Origin: an uncultured Clostridia bacterium
GTDB lineage: Bacteria; Bacillota; Clostridia; Christensenellales; UBA1750
DNA length: 43,069 bases
Direction: 5' to 3'
Assembly: GCA_904393115.1 (NCBI GenBank)
Contig: CAJFMX010000020.1
Span: forward strand, 1 to 43,069
The notes under the pieces are model-generated. The model worked only from the letters and a program-made list of their open reading frames with translations, made no database searches and was not told the DNA's origin. Below are positions 1 to 8,585 of this stretch, piece after piece. Both the position numbers and the translations under genes were made by a program. Each line of letters starts with the position of its first letter. Within the stretch, counting starts at the first letter, position 1.

Positions 1-926
<926 letters not shown>

Positions 927-971
927 GAGTTTCTCTCTCCTTTCCGGCTTGCCGTGGCGGTTGGTTCTGCG

Positions 972-1637
972 TCACAGCAGCAGGGGGGTTGCCTGCAAAT
1001 AGGTTTGGTAGGATTTTGCCATCTGGGGCAGGGCGGCGCTCTGCTCTCCGCCCGCGGCAAAGTAGTTCTTGATCGCCCCGTCAAACATGCGGATATAGGC
1101 GCTCATCGCGTCGGCGAGCTGCTGGTCGGTGAACTCGGCGCTTCCCGCCGGGGCAAAGGCGCGGATGTACTTTCCCTCCTCGATGCGGCTCTCGCACGCG
1201 GGCAGCCGGAGCTGCTCGCGGTAGTGCCCCTCCAGGCGCGTCCAAAGCGCGAAAAAGGAGGTCAGCATCTCGATCAGGGGCTGGCTCTGCGTTCGGAAGG
1301 CCACCTTCAGCGCGCCCACGGTGCGCCCGCGGCTGCTGCGGTAGAGCTCTACGCTGTAGCGGATGGTCGGTTTGTATTTATAGCGCAGCGCCGAGCGGAT
1401 GGTCAGCATCGCGTCGGAGGGCTGCGGCTGGATCTGGAAGCTGTCCACGCCCTGCATCAGGCGCTCCATTTCCTCAAAGACGGCGCGCATGCGCATCTCC
1501 GGCGTGGTGTAGCGGACGTATTCGGCCAGGATCTGGTTGATGAGGTTGGAACGCGAGGTTCCCATCTCATAGGCCATTTTGTCCACTTCGCTCACGACAT
1601 TATCCATCAGCACCAGCGAATAGACGCTCTTGTTCAT
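972..1637 (-). CDS. Ribbon-helix-helix domain protein of unknown function, upstream of clpB
   Basis: A 221-residue protein. The first 45 residues have the pattern of a CopG/Arc-type ribbon-helix-helix: a short strand (SVYSLVLMD), then helices ending in RSNLINQILAEYV. This is a DNA-binding fold that usually acts as a dimeric repressor. The remaining 175 residues are mostly helical with aromatic and arginine-rich stretches, and I do not recognise them. The start was chosen at the ATG preceded by AAAGGAGG; an upstream in-frame extension has no ribosome binding site. A near-consensus sigma-A promoter lies directly upstream, and clpB follows after 45 bp, so the two are probably one transcript. A role as heat-shock or clpB regulator is inference from position only. 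Confidence 0.75.
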   Translation of the reverse strand: MNKSVYSLVLMDNVVSEVDKMAYEMGTSRSNLINQILAEYVRYTTPEMRMRAVFEEMERLMQGVDSFQIQPQPSDAMLTIRSALRYKYKPTIRYSVELYRSSRGRTVGALKVAFRTQSQPLIEMLTSFFALWTRLEGHYREQLRLPACESRIEEGKYIRAFAPAGSAEFTDQQLADAMSAYIRMFDGAIKNYFAAGGEQSAALPQMAKSYQTYLQATPLLL

Positions 1638-1675
1638 GCTCCCGCCTCCTTTCTTTCTTCTCCGTTTCTGCATCT

Positions 1676-1703
1676 ATTGTAGCACGCCTAAATAATTTGT
1701 CAA
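1676..1703 (-). promoter_or_regulatory. Sigma-A promoter of the RHH-clpB transcript
   Basis: On the minus strand, TTGACA (1698-1703) and TACAAT (1676-1681) are separated by 16 bp. The -35 is a perfect match and the -10 has five of six bases. Transcription would begin near 1669, about 30 bp before the ATG of the ribbon-helix-helix gene. Confidence 0.8.
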
Positions 1704-1741
1704 TAGGATTATATAAAAAACTTTGCGAGTTTTTTGCGGAG

Positions 1742-1772
1742 AAAAAAAGGGACGCCCGCGCGGGGCGTCCCT
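1742..1772 (-). terminator. Intrinsic terminator of the MFS transporter gene
   Basis: The minus strand carries a GC-rich stem (AGGGACGCCC pairing with GGGCGTCCCT) with a short loop, followed at once by seven T residues. It ends transcription coming from the MFS gene before the promoter of the RHH-clpB unit. Confidence 0.85.
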
Positions 1773-1812
1773 GGAACGGTCGAAAAGCCGTGGCTGCTTC
1801 GGGTTCCCTCCC

Positions 1813-3141
1813 TCAGGCGGCGGCCGCACGCCTGCGGAAGCGGAAATAGCGGTAGAGGAACAGGCAGAGCGCCAGCGACCGCCAGACAAAGGCGATGGAG
1901 TTGAACAGCAGGAAGGCGTTGTAGTCCGCGCCCAGGGCGTTGTAGAGCTGCACGCCGACAAAGGGCATCACCGCGTTGGAGAGCGTGACAAAGGCCATGT
2001 TCAGCGAGACGATGAGGGAGCGGTTCTTCTCCGGCGTGACCTCCAGCAGCATCTGGACCAGGCAGAGGTTGTTCGCGCCCTGGGGAATGCACACGAGCGT
2101 GCCCAGGACGAGGAACACGGCGGGCCGCAGCCCCACGGGCGCAAGGCCGGAGACGAGCATCGTCAGGGGGCAGAGCATCAGCGAGAGCACGCAGAAGATG
2201 AAGGTAAAGTGCACGGTTTTCTTTTCATTAAAGCGCGCAAAGATCCCCAGCGTCAGGAGCTGCAGGATGGCGCACGCCGCGGAATACCAGGAGAGCTGCG
2301 CCTCGGTCAGGCCCACGTACTGCGTCTGGCCGATGTACCACATGGTCCAGTCCAGGTGCCAGCCCATGTAGAAGAACATGATGGACCCGAAATAGAACAG
2401 GAAGCGCCGGTCGTGCAGGAGCGTGCGGAACACGTCCCCAAAGGCGGAGAAGGAGAACTTGGGGATCTGCGCCAGCGCCTCGGGCGAGCGCCGCCCGCCC
2501 GGGATGCGCGAGAGCACAAAGGCGTTGAGCAGGTTCAGCGCGCCGCACAGGTAGAAGAAGATCCGCAGCACCGAGAGCTTGCGCTCGCTGTCCGGCATGG
2601 CGGTCAGGATCGTGCCCAGCAGGATCGGGGCAACGGTGCTGATGGCAAAGACGAAGCGGTTGCGGAAGGCGTAGACCCGGTTGCGGTCGGCAAGGGGCGT
2701 CACGTCCCCAAAGAAGGCCTGCCAGATCGCGTTGTAGATGGCCATGAGCCCGGCCGTGAGCGAGACGAAGAGGAAAAAGAAGACCATGCGTTGCTCGCCC
2801 ATCACCGGCACCGTGCCGTAGAAGAAGTACATCACGCCCACAAAGAGCAGGATGATCACCGGCATGGTCTTGGAGTTCTTCGTCCGGTCGCTGAGGATGC
2901 CCGCGGGCAGCAGCAGCGCCACGGCCAGGAGGTTGGACAGCAGCTGCACCATGCTCACCTGCGTGTCCGTCGCGCCCAGGTTCGTGGCGTAGAGGTTGGT
3001 GCCGATGCCGTTGCCCGCGGCCAGGGAGTAGACAAATTGGAAAAGCAGGCCCTCGATTCCAAAAAGCAGCAGCGTGCGGTTGCGATTTCCCGCGAGAAAC
3101 CCGAAAATGTCGTTTCTCAGTCTGTGAAAATGTCCTTTCAT
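1813..3141 (-). CDS. Major facilitator superfamily transporter
   Basis: A 442-residue membrane protein with about twelve hydrophobic segments and a basic first 20 residues, as in MFS secondary transporters. The cytoplasmic loop between segments 2 and 3 contains GILSDRTKN, which fits the MFS motif A pattern (G-x-L-[SA]-D-R). The substrate is not evident. The start is the ATG with GAGGGG nine bases upstream; an in-frame extension further upstream overlaps the promoter. It is monocistronic, with its own promoter (3178-3206) and terminator (1742-1772). It is unlikely to be related functionally to the collagen-like gene behind it. Confidence 0.85.
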   Translation of the reverse strand: MKGHFHRLRNDIFGFLAGNRNRTLLLFGIEGLLFQFVYSLAAGNGIGTNLYATNLGATDTQVSMVQLLSNLLAVALLLPAGILSDRTKNSKTMPVIILLFVGVMYFFYGTVPVMGEQRMVFFFLFVSLTAGLMAIYNAIWQAFFGDVTPLADRNRVYAFRNRFVFAISTVAPILLGTILTAMPDSERKLSVLRIFFYLCGALNLLNAFVLSRIPGGRRSPEALAQIPKFSFSAFGDVFRTLLHDRRFLFYFGSIMFFYMGWHLDWTMWYIGQTQYVGLTEAQLSWYSAACAILQLLTLGIFARFNEKKTVHFTFIFCVLSLMLCPLTMLVSGLAPVGLRPAVFLVLGTLVCIPQGANNLCLVQMLLEVTPEKNRSLIVSLNMAFVTLSNAVMPFVGVQLYNALGADYNAFLLFNSIAFVWRSLALCLFLYRYFRFRRRAAAA

Positions 3142-3177
3142 GATGATGCCCCTCGAAAAAATTCTGTTTTCATCGCT

Positions 3178-3206
3178 ATTATACAGAAGCTCCCGGGCGA
3201 ACACAA
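3178..3206 (-). promoter_or_regulatory. Promoter of the MFS transporter gene
   Basis: On the minus strand there is a perfect TATAAT (3178-3183) with TTGTGT (3201-3206) 17 bp upstream. The start codon is about 30 bp downstream of the expected start point. Confidence 0.65.
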
Positions 3207-3271
3207 ATAAATTTTCAGTTATGTTTTTTTCACGTAAAATCCTGGAAGTTTTGGGGGGCGCGGCGGGCGGG

Positions 3272-4672
3272 CTACAGCGGCCGGCGGAGCTTCAGGATGG
3301 TGAGGTTGACCTCGCCCTCCGTCGCCGTGCCCGAGCTGGAAAACGTCAGGGAAAACTGCGTCGCCGCCGGTGCGCGCAGGATCAGGAAGCCCGCGCCGCA
3401 GGCCGTGGAGCCGTCCACGGCGGTGGCAAAGTAGATCCCGCGCTCGATGTGCGGAACCCCGTTGTAAAAGGGCGTGACCTGCATGTAGTTCGCCTGCTCA
3501 AAGAGCACGGACACCTTGTAGGAGATCAGGTAGTAGCCGGGCTCCAGGCCCACGTGATGCGAATCGACCGCGGTGATCTGCCCGGTCGGGTCCGCAATGT
3601 CCGGAAAGATGGAGATCAGCGAGCCGTCGGTCAGCGGCTCCTGGAAGTCGACGAACGAGGCGAAGACATCGTCCGGCACGGTTCCGGTCGGCCCGGTTGG
3701 CCCCTCCGCGCCGGCGGGCCCGGTCGGCCCGGTTGGCCCCTCCGCGCCGGCGGGACCGGTGGGTCCTGTGGGGCCCTCCGCGCCGGCGGGACCGGTTGGC
3801 CCCTCTGCGCCGGCGGGACCGGTCGGGCCCGTGGACCCCTCTGCGCCGTCAGGCCCGGTGGGTCCTGTGGGCCCCTCTGCGCCGGCGGGCCCGGTGGGTC
3901 CTGCGGGCCCCTCCGCGCCGGCGGGCCCGGTGGGTCCTGCGGGCCCCTCTGCGCCGACAGGCCCGGTTGGCCCGGTGGGCCCCTCTGCGCCGGCGGGCCC
4001 GGTCGGGCCCGTGGACCCCTCTGCGCCGTCAGGCCCGGTCGGGCCGGTGGGTCCTGTTGGCCCCTCTGCGCCGGCAGGCCCGGTGGGTCCTGTGGGGCCG
4101 CCGGCCGGTCCCGCGGGCCCGGTCGGACCCAGCGCACCGGCGGGACCCGTCGCCCCCGTGGGGCCCGTTGCCCCCGCGGGACCCGTCGCTCCCGTGGGGC
4201 CCGTCGCCCCCGTGGGACCCGTCGCCCCCGCGGGGCCCGCTGCCCCGGTTGGGCCTGTGGGACCTGCGGCGCCCGTGGGCCCGGTCGGGCCCTCCGCTCC
4301 GGTGATGCCCCGCGCACCCTGCGTCCCCGTGGAACCGGCGGGCCCGGCGGGGCCTGTGGCGCCGGTTGGGCCGGTGGGGCCGGCGCTGCCCGCAGGTCCG
4401 GTCGGTCCGGTCGGTCCGGCCACGCCGACCGCGCCGGCAGGTCCGGTGGGGCCCGCGGGTCCTGTGGGGCCGGGGATGCCCGGGGAACCCATGGGCCCGG
4501 TGGGACCGATCTGCCCTGCGCTGCCCATGGGGCCCGTCGGCCCGGGGACGCCGGCCGGCCCCGTCGGCCCGACGAGGGGGGCGGCGGGAAAGGGCGTCGG
4601 CGGGGCGACAAAGTTGGCGGGGAAAAAGCGGCAGCAGCCGCGCAGGAGAGAGGGACGATGGATCTGCTTCAT
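3272..4672 (-). CDS. Collagen-like protein with BclA-type C-terminal domain
   Basis: A 466-residue protein in three parts. Residues 1-34 form a short leader (CCRFF and a proline-rich stretch) without a classical signal peptide. Residues 35-332 are 99 Gly-X-Y triplets rich in GPT, GPA and GAE, broken once by a single extra glycine at residue 191. Residues 333-466 form a hydrophobic, strand-rich domain resembling the TNF-like head of the Bacillus exosporium protein BclA ([41 protein letters not shown]). Such proteins form surface filaments on spores or cells. The ATG lacks a strong SD site; a GTG 24 bases upstream is possible but also lacks one. The leuA terminator lies upstream, so it should have its own promoter. 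Surface location is inferred from the family. Confidence 0.85.
   Translation of the reverse strand: MKQIHRPSLLRGCCRFFPANFVAPPTPFPAAPLVGPTGPAGVPGPTGPMGSAGQIGPTGPMGSPGIPGPTGPAGPTGPAGAVGVAGPTGPTGPAGSAGPTGPTGATGPAGPAGSTGTQGARGITGAEGPTGPTGAAGPTGPTGAAGPAGATGPTGATGPTGATGPAGATGPTGATGPAGALGPTGPAGPAGGPTGPTGPAGAEGPTGPTGPTGPDGAEGSTGPTGPAGAEGPTGPTGPVGAEGPAGPTGPAGAEGPAGPTGPAGAEGPTGPTGPDGAEGSTGPTGPAGAEGPTGPAGAEGPTGPTGPAGAEGPTGPTGPAGAEGPTGPTGTVPDDVFASFVDFQEPLTDGSLISIFPDIADPTGQITAVDSHHVGLEPGYYLISYKVSVLFEQANYMQVTPFYNGVPHIERGIYFATAVDGSTACGAGFLILRAPAATQFSLTFSSSGTATEGEVNLTILKLRRPL
3677..4570 (-). repeat. Collagen Gly-X-Y coding tandem repeats, two blocks
   Basis: Ninety-nine GXY triplets in the collagen-like gene. 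The N-terminal 52 triplets contain short GPT-GAT alternations of about 18 bp. After the single-glycine break (4100-4102), the C-terminal 47 triplets are built from a 12-residue (36-bp) unit of the form [12 protein letters not shown]. The 36-bp copies are nearly identical in DNA, which points to recent expansion. Confidence 0.9.
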
Positions 4673-4706
4673 GAATGCGCCAACTTTCTGCTTGAACTTC
4701 ACAGGC

Positions 4707-4714
4707 AGTGTATG
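4707..4714 (-). promoter_or_regulatory. Possible sporulation-type -10 element before the collagen-like gene
   Basis: The minus strand has CATACACT 34 bp before the collagen-like start codon. This matches the -10 consensus of mother-cell sigma factors (sigma-E CATACA-T; sigma-K CATA---T) as known from Bacillus. No convincing -35 is visible in the very GC-rich sequence upstream, so this is a weak call. Confidence 0.3.
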
Positions 4715-4742
4715 CGGCGCGGGAGCGGCGCGTTCCGGGCGC

Positions 4743-4776
4743 AAAAACGCCCCGGCGCGCGGGCGGCGCGCCAGGG
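4743..4776 (-). terminator. Intrinsic terminator of leuA
   Basis: On the minus strand, a 10-bp stem (CCCTGGCGCG with CGCGCCGGGG, one G-T pair) and a 7-base loop are followed after two bases by TTTTT. It begins about 10 bp after the leuA stop codon. Confidence 0.75.
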
Positions 4777-4785
4777 CCGGGGGAA

Positions 4786-6453
4786 TCACTTGCCGAGGCG
4801 GTTGATGGCGGAAACCAGGGCGTTGACGGAGGCGGCCATGATGTCGTCGTGCGTGCCCGCGCCCCAGGAGACCTGGCCCTCGGGCGTCCGGATGCCGACA
4901 TAGGCGATGGCCTTGGCGTTGGAGCCCTGCTCGATGGCGTGCTCCTGGTACTTGATGATGGAGTAGCGGTAGCCGAGGTTTTCCTTCAGGGCGTTGGAGA
5001 CGGCGTCCAGGCGGCCATTGCCCTGGGCGGTGAAGACCTGCTCCTCGCGGCCGCCGTTGAAGACCGTGATCGTGGCGATGATGCCGTTTTCCTGGCGGAA
5101 GTGGGCCTCGACCACGTCCAGCGGGTCGAAGTTGTTGACGTAGTTCTCCATGAAGATGGCCAGGATGTCGTCGGCCTGCATCTCGCGGTGCTCCTGGTCG
5201 GAGAGGCGCTTGACGGTGTAGCTGAAGTCCTCGCGCATGGCCGCGGGCAGGTCGTAGCCGAAGTGGCTCTCCAGCACGTGGCCGATGCCGCCCTTGCCGG
5301 ACTGGCTGTTGATGCGGATGACGTCGCTCTCGTAGGTGCGGCCGATGTCCTCGGGGTCGATGGCCAGGTACGGCACGGTCCAGCGGCCGCCGCCGTGCTC
5401 GGCGCGCCACTTCATGCCCTTGGTGATGGCGTCCTGGTGGCCGCCGGAGAAGGCCGCGAAGACGAGCTGGCCGGCGTAGGGCTGGCGCTCGTAGACGTGC
5501 ATGCCGGTCACCCGCTCGTAGACCGAGGTCAGCAGCGGCAGGTTGGAGAGGTCCAGCCCCGGGTCCACGCCCTGGGCGTACATGTTGAGCGCCAGGGTGA
5601 CAAGGTCCGTGTTGCCGGTGCGCTCGCCGTTGCCAAAGAGCGTGCCCTCCACGCGGTCCGCGCCGGCGAGCAGGCCCATCTCCGTGTCGGCCACGGCGCA
5701 GCCGCGGTCGTTGTGCGGGTGCAGGGAGACGATCACGTTCTCCCGGAAGAGGAGGTGGTCGCACATGTACTCGATCTGGTTGGCGTAGACGTGCGGCATG
5801 GACAGCGAGACCGTGGCCGGCAGGTTGATGATGACGGGGCGCTCGGCCGTGGGGGCAAAGATGCGGAGCACCTCGTTGCAGATCTCCGCGGCAAAGTCCA
5901 TCTCCGTGCCGGTGAAGGACTCGGGCGAATACTCAAAGCGCACGTCCGCCTCGGGCAGGATCTCCTCGCGCAGGCGCACGCAGAGCTCGGCGCCGGTGGT
6001 GGCGATGCGCACGATCTCCTCCCGCGTCTTGTGGAAGACCTGCTCGCGCTGGGCCAGGGACGTCGGGTTGTAGAGGTGGACGATGGCGTGCCGGACGCCG
6101 CGCAGCGCCTCGTACGTGCGGCGGACGATGTGCTCGCGCGACTGGGTGAGGACCTGGATGGTCACGTCCTCCGGGATGAGGCCGCGCTCGATGAGCGCGC
6201 GCACGAATTCGAACTCCGTGTCCGAGGCGGCGGGGAACCCCACCTCGATCTCCTTGAAGCCCGCGCGCACCAGCGTCTCAAAGAACTCGACCTTTTCCTC
6301 CAGGCCCATGGGCACGATCAGCGCCTGGTTGCCGTCCCGCAGGTCGACCGAGCACCAGATGGGCGCGCGCTCGATGTGGTCGCGCCGCGCCCAGCGCATG
6401 GGCGGGTTTTCCGGCGCAAAGTATTGGATTCCGTACTTGCTCGCGTTTTGCAT
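4786..6453 (-). CDS. leuA: 2-isopropylmalate synthase (long, yeast-like form)
   Basis: Catalyses the first committed step of leucine synthesis: 2-ketoisovalerate plus acetyl-CoA to 2-isopropylmalate. The 555 residues fit the long LeuA form. The TIM-barrel starts with the active-site motif RDGNQAL (residues 39-45). The metal-binding SLHPHND (H245, H247) and the GNGERTGN motif (274-281) follow. The C-terminal 130 residues form the LeuA dimer/regulatory domain that binds leucine in this family. The start ATG has GGAAAGGAG upstream. The gene stands alone between its T-box leader and a terminator; no other leu genes are in the window. Control is by uncharged tRNA through the T-box, and probably by leucine feedback. 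Confidence 0.95.
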   Translation of the reverse strand: MQNASKYGIQYFAPENPPMRWARRDHIERAPIWCSVDLRDGNQALIVPMGLEEKVEFFETLVRAGFKEIEVGFPAASDTEFEFVRALIERGLIPEDVTIQVLTQSREHIVRRTYEALRGVRHAIVHLYNPTSLAQREQVFHKTREEIVRIATTGAELCVRLREEILPEADVRFEYSPESFTGTEMDFAAEICNEVLRIFAPTAERPVIINLPATVSLSMPHVYANQIEYMCDHLLFRENVIVSLHPHNDRGCAVADTEMGLLAGADRVEGTLFGNGERTGNTDLVTLALNMYAQGVDPGLDLSNLPLLTSVYERVTGMHVYERQPYAGQLVFAAFSGGHQDAITKGMKWRAEHGGGRWTVPYLAIDPEDIGRTYESDVIRINSQSGKGGIGHVLESHFGYDLPAAMREDFSYTVKRLSDQEHREMQADDILAIFMENYVNNFDPLDVVEAHFRQENGIIATITVFNGGREEQVFTAQGNGRLDAVSNALKENLGYRYSIIKYQEHAIEQGSNAKAIAYVGIRTPEGQVSWGAGTHDDIMAASVNALVSAINRLGK

Positions 6454-6493
6454 GTTGTTCTCCTTTCCGGCGCAGTCCAGGGAAGCGGGGGAG

Positions 6494-6791
6494 AAAAAAA
6501 GCCCTCGCCTCCTGCGGGTGCAAGAGACGAAGGCATTCCTCCGCGGTACCACTCTTGTTGGCACGTCCATTCCGTGCCCAGCTCCTTGTTTCGCGCATCG
6601 GCAGCGCTGTGCGAATGCGCGCCCCTGGGTAACGGCGGGACTCCGGCCTAACCTAGTCGCTCTTGGCATTGCGGTTCAGCAGGCTGCTCAAGGGAGAGTT
6701 CGCGCGTGCGGCCCGTGCCGCCTTGCACCACGCGGCGGCTCTCTGCGACGGGGGGGGACATGCGCTTTTGCCCTGTCAAAGCATTTGATTT
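6494..6791 (-). ncRNA. T-box riboswitch leader of leuA
   Basis: The 5' leader of leuA carries the conserved T-box core AGAGTGGTACCGCG (6542-6555, minus strand), whose UGGN bulge pairs with the acceptor end of an uncharged tRNA. The terminator is a 15-bp stem (6501-6515 with 6520-6534) with a 4-base loop and seven T residues. The competing antiterminator pairs AAGAG near the T-box with CUCUU of the terminator arm. A long stem I spans roughly 6670-6750. Two Leu codons, CTC (6696-6698) and CTT (6690-6692), lie on its 3' side; I cannot decide which is the specifier. With leuA downstream, tRNA-Leu is the expected ligand. Confidence 0.92.
6501..6534 (-). terminator. Regulated terminator hairpin of the leuA T-box
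   Basis: Perfect 15-bp stem including three G-T pairs, 4-base loop, then T7 on the minus strand. It forms when tRNA-Leu is charged and stops transcription before leuA. Confidence 0.9.
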
Positions 6792-6797
6792 GGGTTT

Positions 6798-6826
6798 AGT
6801 ATAGCCGAAATACAAGCCGTTGTCAA
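6798..6826 (-). promoter_or_regulatory. Sigma-A promoter of the leuA leader
   Basis: Minus strand: perfect TTGACA (6821-6826), 17-bp spacer, TATACT (6798-6803). Transcription should begin near 6791, giving a leader of about 340 bases. Confidence 0.85.
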
Positions 6827-6902
6827 GAAACAAAACGCGGCGCGGCCCGGGTCCGCATGGCGAAATGCTGGGGAGGTTTTTCGGCGTTTTTTGTGCATTC
6901 GC

Positions 6903-6931
6903 TTGTCCCCCCGGCGGAAATATGATATGAT
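6903..6931 (+). promoter_or_regulatory. Promoter of the RraA-family gene
   Basis: TTGTCC (6903-6908), 17-bp spacer, TATGAT (6926-6931), divergent from the leuA promoter. The start codon is about 40 bp downstream. Confidence 0.65.
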
Positions 6932-6975
6932 AAAAACAGTTCTATACATATATTTTCGGCAAGGGGGAGTTTCAC

Positions 6976-7920
6976 ATGTTCTTTTACACAAAGGAAGACG
7001 TCATCAAGCTCACGCCCCAGTGGACGGGCGAGCGCATGGAGGACGGCCGGCCCAAGGTGCCCGCGTCCGTTCTGGAGCGCATGCGCAAGCTGACCCTGGA
7101 GGAGGTCTGGGGCCGCGCCTATTCCCTGGGCTATGAGTTCCAGTCCGAGGGCCACTTCATGACCACCCACTCCACGGAGGATCACCGCCTGGTGGGCCGC
7201 GCGCTGACCTGCGTCTGTGTGCCCCTGCGCCAGGACCTGCACGAGGTCGCCACCGCCGAGTCCCGCGAGTTCGGCTTCAAGGGCGGCTACAATAAGTCCG
7301 CCGTCGACCGCCTGGTCGAGGACGACGTCATGGTCGTGGACCTGTTCGACAAGGTCGTCTACGGCACCTTCTTCGGCGGCAACCTCTCCACCCAGCTCAA
7401 GAACAAGACCAAGCGCGGCGGCGCGGTCGTCTGGGGCGGCATCCGCGACCTGGACCAGGTCAAGAAGATCGAGGGCATCCAGATCTACTACCGCGGCACC
7501 CACCCCACCCCCATCCGCGACTACGTCATGACCGGCTACAACGCGCCCTGCCGCATCGGCGAGGCCATCTGCATGCCCGGCGACGTGGTCTTCGGCAGCA
7601 ACGAGGGCGTGGTCTTCGTTCCCGCGCACCTGGCGGAAAAGACCGTCGACAGCGCGGAGAAGTCGCACCTGAAGGACGACTTCGGCTTTGAGCGCCTGAA
7701 GCAGGGCGTCTACACCGCCACCGAGATCGACGCCAACTGGTCCGACGAGATGTGGAAGGACTTCCAGGGCTGGTTCAAGACCAGCGAGATCGCCGCGCCC
7801 TTCCAGTACCTCGACTGGGAAGAGGACATCGAGCGCTCCCGCCAGATGCGCGAGCATCCGGAGTCCATCGTCCGCAAGGGCCCCCGCACGGACAACCCGT
7901 CCATCCGCTCCACCATCTAA
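6976..7920 (+). CDS. Large RraA-family protein (aldolase-like fold)
   Basis: A 314-residue protein with the signature of the RraA/4-hydroxy-4-methyl-2-oxoglutarate aldolase family: GGN (134-136) followed about 20 residues later by WGGIRD (R157, D158), the residues that bind the oxoacid and divalent metal in aldolase members. Canonical RraA proteins are about 160 residues, so this one has long extra N- and C-terminal regions, as in a branch often labelled dimethylmenaquinone methyltransferase, a label now considered wrong for the fold. The ATG follows an AAGGGGGAG site. It is monocistronic, with its own promoter and terminator. A role in oxoacid or sugar-acid metabolism is inference; the substrate is unknown. 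Confidence 0.8.
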   Translation: MFFYTKEDVIKLTPQWTGERMEDGRPKVPASVLERMRKLTLEEVWGRAYSLGYEFQSEGHFMTTHSTEDHRLVGRALTCVCVPLRQDLHEVATAESREFGFKGGYNKSAVDRLVEDDVMVVDLFDKVVYGTFFGGNLSTQLKNKTKRGGAVVWGGIRDLDQVKKIEGIQIYYRGTHPTPIRDYVMTGYNAPCRIGEAICMPGDVVFGSNEGVVFVPAHLAEKTVDSAEKSHLKDDFGFERLKQGVYTATEIDANWSDEMWKDFQGWFKTSEIAAPFQYLDWEEDIERSRQMREHPESIVRKGPRTDNPSIRSTI

Positions 7921-7937
7921 TCTGCATAAGAAAAGCA

Positions 7938-7973
7938 AACCCTCCGCATGGATTCCGCATGCGGAGGGTTTTT
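7938..7973 (+). terminator. Terminator between convergent genes
   Basis: A 13-bp perfect stem (AACCCTCCGCATG with its complement), 7-base loop, then TTTTT. On the minus strand the stem is followed by TTTGCTTTT, so it may also end the DUF3788 transcript. Confidence 0.85.
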
Positions 7974-8004
7974 GCCGTCCAAGGCGCGCAGCGCTCCGGA
8001 CGAT

Positions 8005-8433
8005 TCAGCCGGGAAGCGGGCGCTTCCGATTCGGCTTTCGCTTGAGGGCGAGTATTTTCATATAGGCGTCCAGATCCCCCAAATCCGTCGGCGCAAACAG
8101 GACCCATTTTCCATCGCGATAGGTCGTCGCCTCGTCGTATTGCCGGCAGAGGCGCGCGGGGAGAGCGCCCCGCATTTCCTCAAACGCCGCACGCTCCGCC
8201 TGAGCGAAGATCACCAGAAAGCCAAAGCCGTTTTCCCGCGCATACAGGCAGCAGAGCGTCTTCCCGCCTCTGCGGTATTTGTATTCATACCGCCAATTCT
8301 TTCCGCCCGGTCCCCCAATTTGTTCCATTTCATACGCCGCTTCAATGGCGGAACGGAATCCCTGCCAAACCTCGAACAGGGAGACGCCGAGCAAGTCCCG
8401 CAGAGCGGACGGAGTCGGCGATTCTTTGCACAT
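8005..8433 (-). CDS. DUF3788 family protein
   Basis: A small cytoplasmic protein of 142 residues. The central part (KNWRYEYKYRRGGKTLCCLYARENGFGFLVIF) has the spacing and aromatic pattern of DUF3788, a family of unknown function found in anaerobic Firmicutes and Bacteroidetes. No catalytic motif is evident. I placed the start at the ATG seven bases after a good AGGAGGG site; a TTG six bases further upstream is less likely. It follows gpsA on the same strand after 152 bp, in which I see neither a clear promoter nor a terminator. Confidence 0.7.
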   Translation of the reverse strand: MCKESPTPSALRDLLGVSLFEVWQGFRSAIEAAYEMEQIGGPGGKNWRYEYKYRRGGKTLCCLYARENGFGFLVIFAQAERAAFEEMRGALPARLCRQYDEATTYRDGKWVLFAPTDLGDLDAYMKILALKRKPNRKRPLPG

Positions 8434-8585
8434 AAACAACCCTCCTGTTTTGTGTGCCGGATACAGGATCGCAGAAACGGGCAGAGCTGTGCTTGCGCCG
8501 ACGATCGCGCTCCATGAGAGGTGGCGCTTCTTTCCTCGCGTTTTCTCGGCTGCGCTGCCGCCCCGAGCAAGGGGAGATTCGGTTT

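Noticed and set aside
1640..1720. CIRCE or CtsR operator for clpB
   Set aside because: Neither the TTAGCACTC inverted repeat nor the tandem GGTCAAA heptads are found.
3677..4570. Possible CRISPR array because of regular repeats
   Set aside because: The repeats are contiguous without unique spacers, keep a Gly-X-Y reading frame and lie inside a gene.
4673..5764. Extension of the collagen-like frame upstream to 5764 (830 codons)
   Set aside because: The extension runs antiparallel to nothing new but in another frame of leuA, crosses the leuA terminator and reads as Arg/Pro-rich nonsense. The start at 4672 fits better.
6454..6669. Upstream in-frame extension of leuA to 6669
   Set aside because: It would translate the T-box core and terminator; the ATG at 6453 has a proper SD.
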